A stretch of 64,000 bases of DNA from Prolixibacteraceae bacterium JC049. Its GTDB lineage: Bacteria > Bacteroidota > Bacteroidia > Bacteroidales > Prolixibacteraceae. Numbering within the stretch: the stretch's first letter is position 1; every line of letters begins with the position of its first letter. A program made the position numbers and the translations under genes. The notes under the pieces were generated by a model, which was not told where the DNA came from, did no database searches, and saw only the letters and a list, made by a program, of their open reading frames with translations. The stretch lies in assembly GCA_023369685.1 (NCBI GenBank), contig SACZ01000007.1, positions 186,001 to 250,000 of the forward strand, in the 5' to 3' direction. Positions 24,078 through 33,328 of the stretch are shown here, in pieces.

Positions 24078-26768
24078 ATGAGAGTCTCTTTTTTAGCAGT
24101 TGTCTTGTTTTTGGCAATACAAGGAGTATTTGCCCAACAAAACACTAAGGCAAAGTATTTAGATGTTTCACTGGATTTTGAAACACGTACAACCGATTTG
24201 GTTGAGCAAATGACTTTGGATGAGAAGATTTCACAATTGGGAAGCTCTGCTCCAGCAATTCCAAGACTGGGCATTCAGCAATACGATTGGTGGAATGAAT
24301 GTTTACATGGCGTAGCCCGTGCAGGTATCGCAACCGTTTTTCCTCAGGCAATTGGAATGGCAGCGACATTTGATACAGCTATGATGAAGAAAGTAGCAGA
24401 TGTAATTGCCGATGAGGCACGTGCCAAATACCACGAAGCACAACGCAACAAGGAATATGGGCGTTATTTTGGTTTGACATTCTGGTCGCCAAACATCAAT
24501 ATTTTCAGAGATCCACGCTGGGGACGTGGTCATGAAACATATGGAGAAGATCCTTACCTGGCTGGACAAATGGGTGTTCAATTTGTAAAAGGACTTCAGG
24601 GTAACCATCCAAAATACATGAAACTAGTAGCAACAGCCAAGCATTTTGCCGTTCATAATGGTCCAGAGCCAGACCGACATACTTTCAATGCTGTTCCTAA
24701 TGTACGTGACCTTTGGGAAACTTATCTTCCTGCTTTCGAAGATCTAATTATAGATGGAAAAGCATACTCTGTAATGGGAGCTTACAACCGCGTTGATGGA
24801 GAATCGGCCACTGCCAGTTGGATGTTGCTTGAAGATATTCTTCGCAGACGTTGGGGATTTGATGGTTATGTTGTTTCCGACTGTGGAGCTGTTCGCGATA
24901 TTTATGCCAACCATAAAATTGTAAACACCAGTCAGGAAGCTGCTGCTGTAGGTATTCGCCGTGGTTGCGATTTGAACTGTGGTGGCGTATATCAAAGTGC
25001 ACTTAAAAAAGCGGTTGAGCAAGGATTAATCGATGAGCAGGAAATTGATGTAGCAGTTCACAGATTGATGCTAGCACGCATGAAACTGGGTATGTTCGAT
25101 CCAGACGAAATGGTTCCTTTCGCCAGTACTCCATTCGAAGTTAACGACAGCAAGGCCAACAATGAAATGGCTTTAGAAATGGCACAAAAAACCATGACAT
25201 TGTTGAAAAACGATGGAATTCTTCCTTTAAACAAGAAGAAGATCAGAAGAATTGCAGTGGTTGGTCCTAATGCCAATAGTGTTCCAGCTCTTTATGCCAA
25301 CTATAGCGGAGTAGCATCGCACCCGATTACTGTTATCGATGGAATTCGCAAAGCGGTAGGTAAAAAAGCAAAAGTTACCTTCTCTGAGGGTGTACCACTT
25401 GTTATCGATGAGAATAAACTAAAAGATTTTAAGGTAATTGAAAGCAAATTTTTATCTACAACGAATGAAAAAGGTAAAAAAGTTGCTGGTTTAAAAGGTG
25501 AATATTTTGCCAATAAAAAGCTAGAAGGAAAATCGAAATTGTCTCGTATCGACGAAGAGGTTAATTTCAAATGGTCAGGTTCACCAACCGACACAGAAGT
25601 TGCACAAGGAATTTTATCTAAAGCAGAAGGTCTTCCACGAGATAATTTCTCTGTTCGCTGGTCTGGTAAATTATTGGCTCCTAGAACAGGTAAGTATAAG
25701 CTCGGTTTAGTATCTGACGATGGTTGTCGCATCTACCTTAACGGTGAAAAAATTGCTGACGATTGGACGGATCATGCACCTGCTGCAATTCTAGCAGATG
25801 TTGAACTACAGAAAGGAAAAACTTACGATATCAAAGTTGAATTTTATGAATCAACTGGTGGTGCACAAAGCATGTTGGTATGGAAAGTTCCTGGTGAAGA
25901 AAAGAAAGTGGAAGAAACCATTCTAACCAAAGAGACACTTGCCAATGTAAAGAAAGCTGATGTGGCCGTTTTTGTTGGAGGTTTGGATGCTACCTGGGAA
26001 GGCGAAGAAATGGGAGGTCGTGTAAATATCGACGGTTTCTATAAAGGAGACAGAACTAAAATTGAACTTCCAGCCAAACAAATAGAAGCCATTAAAGCAA
26101 TGAAAGCTACCGGAACACCAGTAGTTTTAGTATTAATGGCTGGTAGTGCTATCTCTTTCGATGGATTAGAAAAAGAGTTAGATGCCATTGTATTGGCTTG
26201 GTATCCTGGTCAGCGTGGTGGCGACGCAGTTGCTGATGTATTGTTTGGAGATTATAATCCAGCAGGACGACTTCCGGTTACTTACTATAACTCGACTGAT
26301 GATCTAGCCGATTTTAGCGATTATAACATGCGCGCCGGAAAAGGTTTCACTTACAGATACCACAAAGGAGATGTATTATATCCATTTGGACATGGATTGA
26401 GTTATACCAACTTTGAATACTCTGCCATTAAAACAAGCCAAAAGGAAGTTTGTGATGAAGGAAATGTAACAGTTTCCGTTACAGTGAAAAACTCAGGCCA
26501 ATACGATGGAGAAGAAGTTGTTCAGCTTTACATTCGCGACATCAAATCGGACAAGTGGATGCCTATTAAGCAGCTTAGACGATTTGAACGTATTGCTTTA
26601 AAGAAAGGTGAATCGAAAACCTTAGAATTCAAACTTGATATTGCTAAAGACTTTAGATATTACGATCCGGTTTATCAGCGCTACATGGTAGAACCTGGTC
26701 AATTTGAGATTCAAGTTGGCACTTCAAGTCAGGATATTCGTTTAAAAGAAACACTGACAGTTGAATAA
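24078..26768 (+). CDS. Secreted GH3 beta-xylosidase/beta-glucosidase with PA14 insert
   Basis: The 896 residues start with a signal peptide ending VFAQQ. The GH3 catalytic domain follows, with YDWWNECLHGVARAG (common in the xylosidase branch), KHFAVHNGPE and the nucleophile Asp268 in YVVSDCGAV. The second GH3 domain is interrupted at about residues 475-620 by a PA14 sugar-binding domain (GLKGEYFANKKL through LVSDDGCRIYLNGEKIADDW). The C-terminus is a fibronectin III-like domain (GEEVVQLYIRD). It removes beta-linked xylose or glucose from the ends of plant or algal oligosaccharides in the periplasm or outside. It has its own promoter and terminator, so it is a single-gene unit. Substrate preference is inferred. 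Confidence 0.92.
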   Translation: MRVSFLAVVLFLAIQGVFAQQNTKAKYLDVSLDFETRTTDLVEQMTLDEKISQLGSSAPAIPRLGIQQYDWWNECLHGVARAGIATVFPQAIGMAATFDTAMMKKVADVIADEARAKYHEAQRNKEYGRYFGLTFWSPNINIFRDPRWGRGHETYGEDPYLAGQMGVQFVKGLQGNHPKYMKLVATAKHFAVHNGPEPDRHTFNAVPNVRDLWETYLPAFEDLIIDGKAYSVMGAYNRVDGESATASWMLLEDILRRRWGFDGYVVSDCGAVRDIYANHKIVNTSQEAAAVGIRRGCDLNCGGVYQSALKKAVEQGLIDEQEIDVAVHRLMLARMKLGMFDPDEMVPFASTPFEVNDSKANNEMALEMAQKTMTLLKNDGILPLNKKKIRRIAVVGPNANSVPALYANYSGVASHPITVIDGIRKAVGKKAKVTFSEGVPLVIDENKLKDFKVIESKFLSTTNEKGKKVAGLKGEYFANKKLEGKSKLSRIDEEVNFKWSGSPTDTEVAQGILSKAEGLPRDNFSVRWSGKLLAPRTGKYKLGLVSDDGCRIYLNGEKIADDWTDHAPAAILADVELQKGKTYDIKVEFYESTGGAQSMLVWKVPGEEKKVEETILTKETLANVKKADVAVFVGGLDATWEGEEMGGRVNIDGFYKGDRTKIELPAKQIEAIKAMKATGTPVVLVLMAGSAISFDGLEKELDAIVLAWYPGQRGGDAVADVLFGDYNPAGRLPVTYYNSTDDLADFSDYNMRAGKGFTYRYHKGDVLYPFGHGLSYTNFEYSAIKTSQKEVCDEGNVTVSVTVKNSGQYDGEEVVQLYIRDIKSDKWMPIKQLRRFERIALKKGESKTLEFKLDIAKDFRYYDPVYQRYMVEPGQFEIQVGTSSQDIRLKETLTVE

Positions 26769-26797
26769 CACGTCAGATTCGATTATTTAGATAACTA

Positions 26798-26827
26798 AGC
26801 GGTGCCATATGGTGCCGCTTTTTTTAT
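26798..26827 (+). terminator. Terminator of the GH3 gene
   Basis: AGCGG (26798-26802) pairs with CCGCT (26815-26819), with two wobble pairs and a CC/GG pair inside. Seven or more T residues follow from 26819. It is a standard rho-independent terminator, 30 bases after the stop codon. Confidence 0.85.
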
Positions 26828-26903
26828 GGTATAACATCAAATGAAAATCAAATCATAAAAAAATCTCGTAAAGCTCTGATCTAAGAGCAATACGAGATTT
26901 TCG

Positions 26904-27296
26904 TGGAGCTGGCGGGAGTCGAACCCGCGTCCAAACAAGGAAGCCACCCGCTTTCTACATGCTTAGTTCCGACTTAATTTTCGAGAATCGGCTGGATCGA
27001 AACCACCGACCTATTCCTTAGCTTCTTAATTTCGCAATGAAATCGAAGCGGTTTCACTGCTATTCTCAAATTTTCCGCACCACCTGATCGGATTGCCTTG
27101 AGAAGGAGCTTCCGGGTAGTGTCTTGTTCCAATATCTAATATCGGAAAATGCTAATCTACTATACTTCGATTATGCTGCAAGAGCAAAATTATTTTCGCC
27201 AGTTAAAATGTTTGATCATTAAATTTCACGAGCCAACAATCAAAACTCGACATGCTTACACATAACTTCTACCTGCTGTCAAAACCAGTCAGCCCC
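26904..27296 (-). ncRNA. ssrA: Transfer-messenger RNA (tmRNA)
   Basis: The tRNA-like ends are clear: the 5' end GGGGCTGACTGG at 27296 and the 3' end with the T-arm GGGTTCGACTCCCGCC. The acceptor strand CAGCTCC (ending at 26905) pairs with GGGGCTG. CCA is not encoded. The internal tag reading frame at 27200-27171 reads GGC GAA AAT AAT TTT GCT CTT GCA GCA TAA, giving GENNFALAA. tmRNA rescues stalled ribosomes and marks their products for degradation. The length of about 393 bases is normal. It lies downstream of rpe on the same strand with its own promoter. Confidence 0.95.
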
Positions 27297-27309
27297 AATA
27301 GAAGAGCTG

Positions 27310-27317
27310 CAAATATA
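27310..27317 (-). promoter_or_regulatory. -7 box of the ssrA promoter
   Basis: Read on the minus strand this is TATATTTG, a full match to the Bacteroidota -7 box TAnnTTTG. It lies 14 bases before the mature tmRNA 5' end. No -33 element with ordinary spacing was seen; a TTTG at 27334-27331 is too close. Confidence 0.55.
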
Positions 27318-27360
27318 GCACTTTCCCCCTCAAACTGGACGTTTCAGGGGGAAAAACTTT

Positions 27361-28011
27361 TTATAATTCTTTCAATTCTTTGATAACTTGCTCTGGCTTT
27401 TCGGCGTTAAATACAAAGCTTCCAGCCACTAAGACATCGGCACCTGCATCCAACAATTTTTTCCCTGTTTCGAAATTAACACCTCCATCAATCTCGATAA
27501 GTGTTTTTGCAGAACGACGAGCAATCATTGCTTTTAATCGTTTTACTTTATCGATGGTATTTTCAATGAACGATTGTCCGCCAAAGCCAGGGTTAACCGA
27601 CATCAGCAATACCAAATCCACTTCTGTAATGATATCTTCCAATACTTCAATTGGCGTATGTGGATTTAAACTCACTCCTGCTTGCATTCCCAAAGCCTTA
27701 ATTTGGCTTACCGTACGGTGCAAATGGCGACATGCTTCGTAATGAACCGTTAATATATCGGCTCCTTTATCGCGAAACTCTTCCAGATAACGATCAGGAT
27801 CTTCAATCATAAGGTGTACATCCATTGGCTTTGTGGCCACCTTGTTCATTGGAGCCATTACCGGAAAACCGAATGATATATTAGGAACAAACATTCCATC
27901 CATAATATCCACGTGAATCCAATCGGCTTCACTACGGTTCAACATTTCAATGTCACGTCCCAAGTTTAGAAAATCGGCTGACAATACCGATGGTGCAATT
28001 AAATGACTCAT
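27361..28011 (-). CDS. rpe: Ribulose-phosphate 3-epimerase
   Basis: This 216-residue TIM-barrel enzyme interconverts ribulose 5-phosphate and xylulose 5-phosphate in the pentose phosphate pathway. It has the family start APSVLSADFLNLG, the metal-site strand WIHVDIMDGMFVPNISFG, DVHLMIEDP, MSVNPGFGGQSFI and EIDGGVNFETGK. The length is complete. It stands alone, between tmRNA downstream and a 309-base gap upstream. Confidence 0.97.
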   Translation of the reverse strand: MSHLIAPSVLSADFLNLGRDIEMLNRSEADWIHVDIMDGMFVPNISFGFPVMAPMNKVATKPMDVHLMIEDPDRYLEEFRDKGADILTVHYEACRHLHRTVSQIKALGMQAGVSLNPHTPIEVLEDIITEVDLVLLMSVNPGFGGQSFIENTIDKVKRLKAMIARRSAKTLIEIDGGVNFETGKKLLDAGADVLVAGSFVFNAEKPEQVIKELKEL

Positions 28012-28320
28012 TACTGTGTTTTTTTTGCAAAGCTATAAAACAACGGGAAACAATGCAGCAGAATATGGCTTAAAATTTAAAAAGGAGGAAGGGTTAAAAT
28101 GTAAAATAGTAGAAAAGGAAGACTCGTTAACTCCACACAAATAGTTGCAAACGAAGGGTAGAAGTTAACAGATCACTTTATACTTAAGTACTTTCGTTAT
28201 AGCAATAAAAAGCACACATTCACAAATGGGAGCTAGCTGTAAGAAAGAAAAATCCCTCGTTAGAAACGAAGGATTTTTTCAATATTATTCATTAGCATGG
28301 AGAACAAATCCACTCTAATT
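28012..28320. other. Intergenic region between dapA and rpe
   Basis: These 309 bases hold no supported gene. The right end contains the dapA terminator (28247-28279), and the left end must hold the rpe promoter, which was not clearly identified. Confidence 0.5.
28247..28279 (-). terminator. Terminator downstream of dapA
   Basis: AAATCC-CTCGT pairs with ACGA-AGGATTT around a short TAGAA loop, with one mismatch in an otherwise continuous stem. It is flanked by AAAAA on the plus-strand left side, which gives a T-run for minus-strand transcripts. It ends the ligA-dapA group. Confidence 0.75.
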
Positions 28321-29205
28321 TTATGCCTTAATTTCTTTTAGCAGTGTTTCTATTTGCTGATAAAGCGAATCGCTTACCGGACATAGCGGCAAACGCAAAT
28401 TATTCTGAATTAGCTTCAATTGCACCATAGCTGCTTTCACTCCTGCAGGGTTTCCTTCGGCAAACATGGCATCGATAAACTCAAGCAACAGTGCATGTAG
28501 TTGAGCTGCCGTTGTGTAATCATTGTTTAATGCTGCGTGCACCATGTTACTCAATTCCAATGGAAGCGCATTAGCCACAACAGAGATAACTCCTTCGGCT
28601 CCAATTGAAATCATTGGCACAGCCAATCCATCGTCGCCAGAGATAACCTGGAACGAAGCCGGTTTATTTTTAATGATATGTGCCACCTGAGTCATATCGC
28701 CACTGGCTTCTTTTACAGCCACAAACTTACTAGATGCTTTTGCCAACTTCACTGTTGTAGCAGCCGACATATTCACACCAGTACGACCAGGAACATTATA
28801 CAGGATGATTGGTACCGGACAAACTTCGGCAACAGCCATAAAGTGAGCACAGATCCCCTCCTGCCCTGGTTTATTGTAATAAGGAGCAACCGAAAGTATT
28901 CCGGCTATTCCATCGAAATCGGTTTCAGCAATTTGCTCCACAACAGCTTGCGTACAGTTACCACCTACACCAATTACCAATGGCATTCTGCCTTTATTTT
29001 TATCTTTTATGAAATCGATTACCTGTTTTCGTTCCTTGGCATTTAGTGTCGCAGTTTCGGCAGTTGTTCCTAAAACTACCAAATAGTCGGTTTTATTACT
29101 GGCGTGGAATTCTACTAATTGTTCCAACGCTTGAAAATCGATGGTTCCATCGGCTAAGAATGGGGTAACTAGTGCCACTCCCGAGCCTCTAAAATTTGCT
29201 TGCAT
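28321..29205 (-). CDS. dapA: 4-hydroxy-tetrahydrodipicolinate synthase
   Basis: This 294-residue enzyme condenses pyruvate with aspartate semialdehyde in lysine and diaminopimelate synthesis. It has GVALVTPF at the start, GTTAETATL, APYYNKPGQEG, YNVPGRTGVN and the Schiff-base Lys165 in FVAVKEASGD. The length is standard. It follows the small conserved gene after 16 bases and ligA further upstream, an arrangement I recognise in many Bacteroidota. Confidence 0.97.
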   Translation of the reverse strand: MQANFRGSGVALVTPFLADGTIDFQALEQLVEFHASNKTDYLVVLGTTAETATLNAKERKQVIDFIKDKNKGRMPLVIGVGGNCTQAVVEQIAETDFDGIAGILSVAPYYNKPGQEGICAHFMAVAEVCPVPIILYNVPGRTGVNMSAATTVKLAKASSKFVAVKEASGDMTQVAHIIKNKPASFQVISGDDGLAVPMISIGAEGVISVVANALPLELSNMVHAALNNDYTTAAQLHALLLEFIDAMFAEGNPAGVKAAMVQLKLIQNNLRLPLCPVSDSLYQQIETLLKEIKA

Positions 29206-29221
29206 ACTAAAACAGGTTAAA

Positions 29222-29731
29222 TTATTTATTAATCATTTCAAGATAAATCGTTATCTGTTCTGCCAAATAGCGGGGCGATGGCACCTCGTCGGTAGCAATC
29301 TGCATATCGAATAGCTCGCTGTTCCATCCAATTTTAAAATGGGCTTTCGATAAAGCTACCATCTGTTTCATTGGTAATGGTAAATCGGTGCTTAAACAAA
29401 TTAGCAAATCGAAATCTGCTTGTTCCAATGCTTTTGCCTGCTCCGACTTAGCGGCTCCCAGCCAAGAAAAGTCTTTGATATTTAATGCCTCCTCATTGGT
29501 TTCATCCATTGAGAAGAACACCTCCTGTACTTTCTTTCCCTGCTGTTGTAACTTTTTCATCATTTGTCGGGCAACAGTGGTAGTTTCAGCCTTATCATCA
29601 ATCCAAACAATTGCAATGCTTTTTGCCGAATTCATATTCCCACATTTAAGGTTTCGCTTCAATCGTTTTACCTTTTGCCCAAGCAAATAATTTGCTATTC
29701 TATTTTTTAGCCCGCCTGACATGTTCTGCAA
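29222..29731 (-). CDS. Conserved Bacteroidota protein between ligA and dapA (DUF6913-like)
   Basis: The protein has 169 residues and no signal peptide or membrane segment. It begins with a basic helix (GLKNRIANYLLGQKVKRLKR). An alpha/beta part follows, with SIAIVWIDDK, KVQEVFFSMDE and FDLLICLSTDLPLP. I associate it with the DUF6913 family, which regularly sits between ligA and dapA in this phylum; its function is unknown. The name is from memory. A later start at residue 33 is possible. Confidence 0.75.
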   Translation of the reverse strand: MQNMSGGLKNRIANYLLGQKVKRLKRNLKCGNMNSAKSIAIVWIDDKAETTTVARQMMKKLQQQGKKVQEVFFSMDETNEEALNIKDFSWLGAAKSEQAKALEQADFDLLICLSTDLPLPMKQMVALSKAHFKIGWNSELFDMQIATDEVPSPRYLAEQITIYLEMINK

Positions 29732-29839
29732 AGATATTAAAATTACATATCGTAAGAAAAAAGAGTTGATTTTTTACGATTTATAAGCAACAAAATCAAC
29801 TCTCCTATTTATTCAAATGATTATCAACACAATACCAGC

Positions 29840-32035
29840 TTAAAAACCGAATAAAGTTTGTTGTGTTGGAAATTCATTGGAAGAATCGTCCTCCTTTGGA
29901 GCCTCCTCTTCGGCTGTTTTTTCTTCCACAATAGGCTCTTCAACCTCCTGTACAACTGTCACTTCTGGTGCTTCCTCAACAATTGTTTCTTCAACTATCG
30001 CTTCTGGTTGTTCCAACTCCTCTCCGGCTAACAATTGTAAAAATTGTTCTTCGTTAATAATTGGGACATTCAATTTTTCGGCTTTTTGTAATTTAGAAGG
30101 TCCTACTTTTTCGCCAGCCAACAAATAGCTGGTCTTGGCAGAAATGGAGCTCCCTACTTTTCCTCCATGCTGTTCCACCAAAGTAGCCAATTCTTTTCTT
30201 CTGGCTGAAGTGCCAAAGTTTCCAGAAACAACCACTACTTTATCTTCCAGATTAGAGGATAGCTGTACTTCTTCCTCTTCTTCTATTTCAAACTGAAGTC
30301 CATAGCTTTTTAGTCGCTCAACAAGGGCTTTATTCTCCTCCTTTGCAAACCAGGCTACCAAACTCTCAGCAATCTTTGGTCCTATTTCGTCAATGTTATT
30401 CAACTCTTCTTCGGTAGCAGCAGCAATGGCATCGATATGCTTTAATGCTTTGGCTAATTTTTTAGCCACTGTTTCGCCCACAAAACGAATTCCCAGTGCG
30501 AATAGTACGCGTTCGAAAGAAATTGTTTTGGATGCCTCTACTCCTTTTACAATATTCTGAGCCGACTTCTCTTTGAAACCTTCCAGTGCCTCAATTTGCT
30601 CGAATGTCAATTCGTACAAATCGGCCACATCGTTGATAAAGCCTTCGCGAAAAAACAAGTCTACCGTTTCTTGTCCCAAGCCATCAATATTCATGGCCTT
30701 ACGGCTAATGAAATGCTCGATGCGTCCTTTTATCTGCGGAGGACAAGTAGCCTCGTTTGGACAATAGTGAGCAGCTTCTCCCTCTTTACGTATCAACGGC
30801 GTACCACATTCCGGACAGTTACAAATAAATGCAACAGGCATAAAGTGAGTATCACGCGCCTCTTCGTCTACACCAACAATCTTCGGAATAATTTCTCCCC
30901 CTTTTTCCACAAACACATTATCATCAATATGTAAGTCGAGTTGAGCAATGATATCGGCATTGTGCAACGATGCTCTTTTCACTACCGTTCCAGCCAATTG
31001 AACTGGCGTTAGGTTGGCAACAGGAGTAATGGCTCCGGTACGTCCTACCTGATAGGAAACAGAAATGAGTTTTGCTATCGCTTGTTCGGCTTTAAACTTA
31101 TACGCAATGGCCCAGCGAGGCGATTTGGCAGTAAAGCCTAACTCCTCTTGCAGGTGAGTTGCATTTACCTTAATCACTACTCCATCGGTAGCAACGGGTA
31201 AATCGTGGCGTTTTACATCAAACTCATCCAAAAAGGCAAATACTTCGTCCAAAGTAGCACATTTGCGCGTGTGTTCACTCACTTTGAAGCCCCACTGGTG
31301 AGCCAACTCCAAATTGCCATAATGACCATCGGAAGGCAAATTGTCTCCCAACATATGATATAGATAAGCATCCAACTGACGTTTAGCCACGGCTGCCGAG
31401 TTTTGCATTTTCAAAGTACCTGAAGCTGCATTTCGTGGATTGGCAAAAGGTGCCTCATTGGCCTCTTCGCGCTGTGCATTCAACTTTTCAAACACATCGA
31501 AAGGCATCAAAATCTCACCTCTTATCTCGAAATGAGAGGGATATCCTTCCCCCTGAAGTACCAATGGAATAGTACGAATAGTCTTTACATTATCGGTAAC
31601 CACATCGCCCTGAACTCCATCGCCACGCGTTACCGCTTTTACCAATTGCCCATTTTCATAGGTCAGGCTAATGGAAGTTCCATCGAATTTCAGTTCGCAC
31701 ACATATTCAAACTCATCGCCAATGATCTTACGAATTCGCTGATCGAACTCCTCCACCTCTTCGCGATTGTAAGCGTTCGAAAGTGATAACATGGGATATT
31801 CGTGCTTCTCTTGCACAAACTCTCTGTTGATATCACTTCCCACTCGCTGAGTAGGAGAGTTCGGATCGGCCAACTCGGGATACTCCTCTTCCAACTGCTG
31901 TAACTCACGCATCAGCATGTCGAAATCGTAATCCGAAATCACCGGTTCGTTTAACACATAGTACTTGTAATTGTGATCGTTGAGTTCTTCTCGCAACGTT
32001 GCTACACGTTGTTTCATCTCATCTATATGGGTCAT
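29840..32035 (-). CDS. ligA: NAD-dependent DNA ligase with long acidic C-terminal tail
   Basis: This 731-residue ligase seals nicks during replication and repair. In order it has the Ia domain ([15 protein letters not shown]), the adenylation domain with Lys116 in CELKFDG, and an OB fold. A four-Cys zinc finger ([20 protein letters not shown]), helix-hairpin-helix repeats and a BRCT domain ([20 protein letters not shown]) follow. After BRCT come about 65 extra residues that are strongly acidic and end in QQTLFGF. That end resembles the QxxLF sliding-clamp-binding peptide. Standard LigA is about 670 residues. It is the first gene of the ligA/dapA group. Confidence 0.96.
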   Translation of the reverse strand: MTHIDEMKQRVATLREELNDHNYKYYVLNEPVISDYDFDMLMRELQQLEEEYPELADPNSPTQRVGSDINREFVQEKHEYPMLSLSNAYNREEVEEFDQRIRKIIGDEFEYVCELKFDGTSISLTYENGQLVKAVTRGDGVQGDVVTDNVKTIRTIPLVLQGEGYPSHFEIRGEILMPFDVFEKLNAQREEANEAPFANPRNAASGTLKMQNSAAVAKRQLDAYLYHMLGDNLPSDGHYGNLELAHQWGFKVSEHTRKCATLDEVFAFLDEFDVKRHDLPVATDGVVIKVNATHLQEELGFTAKSPRWAIAYKFKAEQAIAKLISVSYQVGRTGAITPVANLTPVQLAGTVVKRASLHNADIIAQLDLHIDDNVFVEKGGEIIPKIVGVDEEARDTHFMPVAFICNCPECGTPLIRKEGEAAHYCPNEATCPPQIKGRIEHFISRKAMNIDGLGQETVDLFFREGFINDVADLYELTFEQIEALEGFKEKSAQNIVKGVEASKTISFERVLFALGIRFVGETVAKKLAKALKHIDAIAAATEEELNNIDEIGPKIAESLVAWFAKEENKALVERLKSYGLQFEIEEEEEVQLSSNLEDKVVVVSGNFGTSARRKELATLVEQHGGKVGSSISAKTSYLLAGEKVGPSKLQKAEKLNVPIINEEQFLQLLAGEELEQPEAIVEETIVEEAPEVTVVQEVEEPIVEEKTAEEEAPKEDDSSNEFPTQQTLFGF

Positions 32036-32516
32036 AATTTCTTTTTTTCTGGTAGCTAAGATACAATATTAATCACAGAGAAATAGCCAAAAACAAACAC
32101 GATATGGGGCTATTTTTTAGTTTGCTACCCCAACTGTTTATTTACTAAAAGGAGATCAGAGCTTTATGGAAAAGGACAAAGAATAGAGAGTTCTAAGCAT
32201 CATTTATTTGCGAAATACTTTATCAACGCATCAACCATATATAGACATACAACTCAAGCCAAAAAACAACAACACATCTAATCATCTAAACACTTCTATT
32301 GCTATTGCGTATTACATATCATATATTTACACAAGTATTTGATTTACTCCATCAGGTTTTTCTCAAAGCCTGAGCAATCATTATTCGGGAAAAGAATAGA
32401 AACTACTAAAGAAGGCGCTGGATTTACTTGTACAAGTAAATAAAGAAGACTAAAAACATACAAAATCATTTACATTCAAAAACACAACTTATATAAATCA
32501 ACCAAATAATAAAGCC
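32036..32516. other. Divergent intergenic region between ligA and an outer-membrane protein gene
   Basis: No gene is supported in these 481 bases. A perfect 20-base palindrome lies at 32422-32441, 75 bases before the next start. A CAGG/CCTG hairpin lies at about 32353-32372. Confidence 0.5.
32422..32441. promoter_or_regulatory. Perfect 20-base palindrome, candidate operator
   Basis: ATTTACTTGTACAAGTAAAT is a perfect inverted repeat without a loop, the form expected of a dimeric repressor or activator site. It lies about 75 bases upstream of the gene at 32517. No cognate regulator is nearby, so the role is an inference. Confidence 0.45.
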
Positions 32517-33035
32517 ATGAGAAAATTTTTTACAGTATTGACACTTCTACTAATTTCAGTTGTATCATTTGGGCAAAAAGAATATAAGCAGTCTTTCAAT
32601 AAAAAAATAATTGAATTCGGCTATCAAATTGGTTTTAGCCAACATGGAATGGATCGAATAAAATTTGATATAAAGAACAATTATCAAATGAATCCCTATC
32701 TCTCATTAGGTTTTGGAACAGGTTTAAGATATTATTATTCTCAAAGTGATATATTAATACCAGTTTTTGCCAACCTAAAAACAAACTTCTCCACCAAGAG
32801 TATATCACCCTATTTTTCATTCATTATTGGCTATTCATTTCTTCCCGAACATTCTTTTGAAGGAGCTGGAATTATAGTAAATCCAGCTATTGGAATTGAT
32901 TTTAAAATTTCGAATACATCGACAAACGTTGGTATAGGCTATGAAATTCAACATAGACATGTTGGATATTTAAACGAAAGCAATATTTATAAAAACTCAA
33001 ATGCAATAAGCATTCATATTGGCATCTCTCTTTAA
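32517..33035 (+). CDS. Small outer-membrane beta-barrel-like protein
   Basis: This 172-residue protein has a clear signal peptide (MRKFFTVLTLLLISVVSFGQ). Alternating hydrophobic strands follow, rich in Tyr, Ser and Phe: GFGTGLRYYYSQSDILIPVF, YFSFIIGYSFLP, NVGIGYEIQHRHVGY. It ends with an aromatic-free strand ISIHIGISL. The pattern suits an 8-stranded outer-membrane barrel of the kind abundant in Bacteroidota. The family and ligand are unknown. It is monocistronic and followed by a strong hairpin. Confidence 0.75.
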   Translation: MRKFFTVLTLLLISVVSFGQKEYKQSFNKKIIEFGYQIGFSQHGMDRIKFDIKNNYQMNPYLSLGFGTGLRYYYSQSDILIPVFANLKTNFSTKSISPYFSFIIGYSFLPEHSFEGAGIIVNPAIGIDFKISNTSTNVGIGYEIQHRHVGYLNESNIYKNSNAISIHIGISL

Positions 33036-33145
33036 TTGTCAAACAAGCAACAACAAAAACCCATATTACCCTAACTATCTGAAGACTACACACAATTAGC
33101 AAAAACTTCAATTAGTACTATTCATTCGTTTTTTTCACAAACAAA

Positions 33146-33185
33146 TATCCCCTAAACAGAATATTAATTTCCTGTTTAGGGGATA
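33146..33185. terminator. Strong hairpin between convergent genes
   Basis: TATCCCCTAAACAG (33146-33159) pairs perfectly over 14 bp with CTGTTTAGGGGATA (33172-33185). There is no long T-run on the plus side; on the minus side a run of seven T's would be A's. It lies between the 32517 gene and nhaC, which point toward each other, and probably stops both transcripts. Confidence 0.6.
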
Positions 33186-33328
33186 CTTATTTGTATCTAA
33201 TAGGATACGAGTAAAAGAAAACTCGCACAAGCAGATATTTTTTTGTGGAACTTAGTGCTTCTCTGTGTCGCTTTGAGAGATAACTATCCTCTAATAGATT
33301 GCTTCAAGCGTAGCCAGCAGCAACCTTT

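Noticed and set aside
26904-26930. Possible tRNA gene
   Set aside because: The T-arm and acceptor belong to the 3' end of tmRNA; there is no separate tRNA body.
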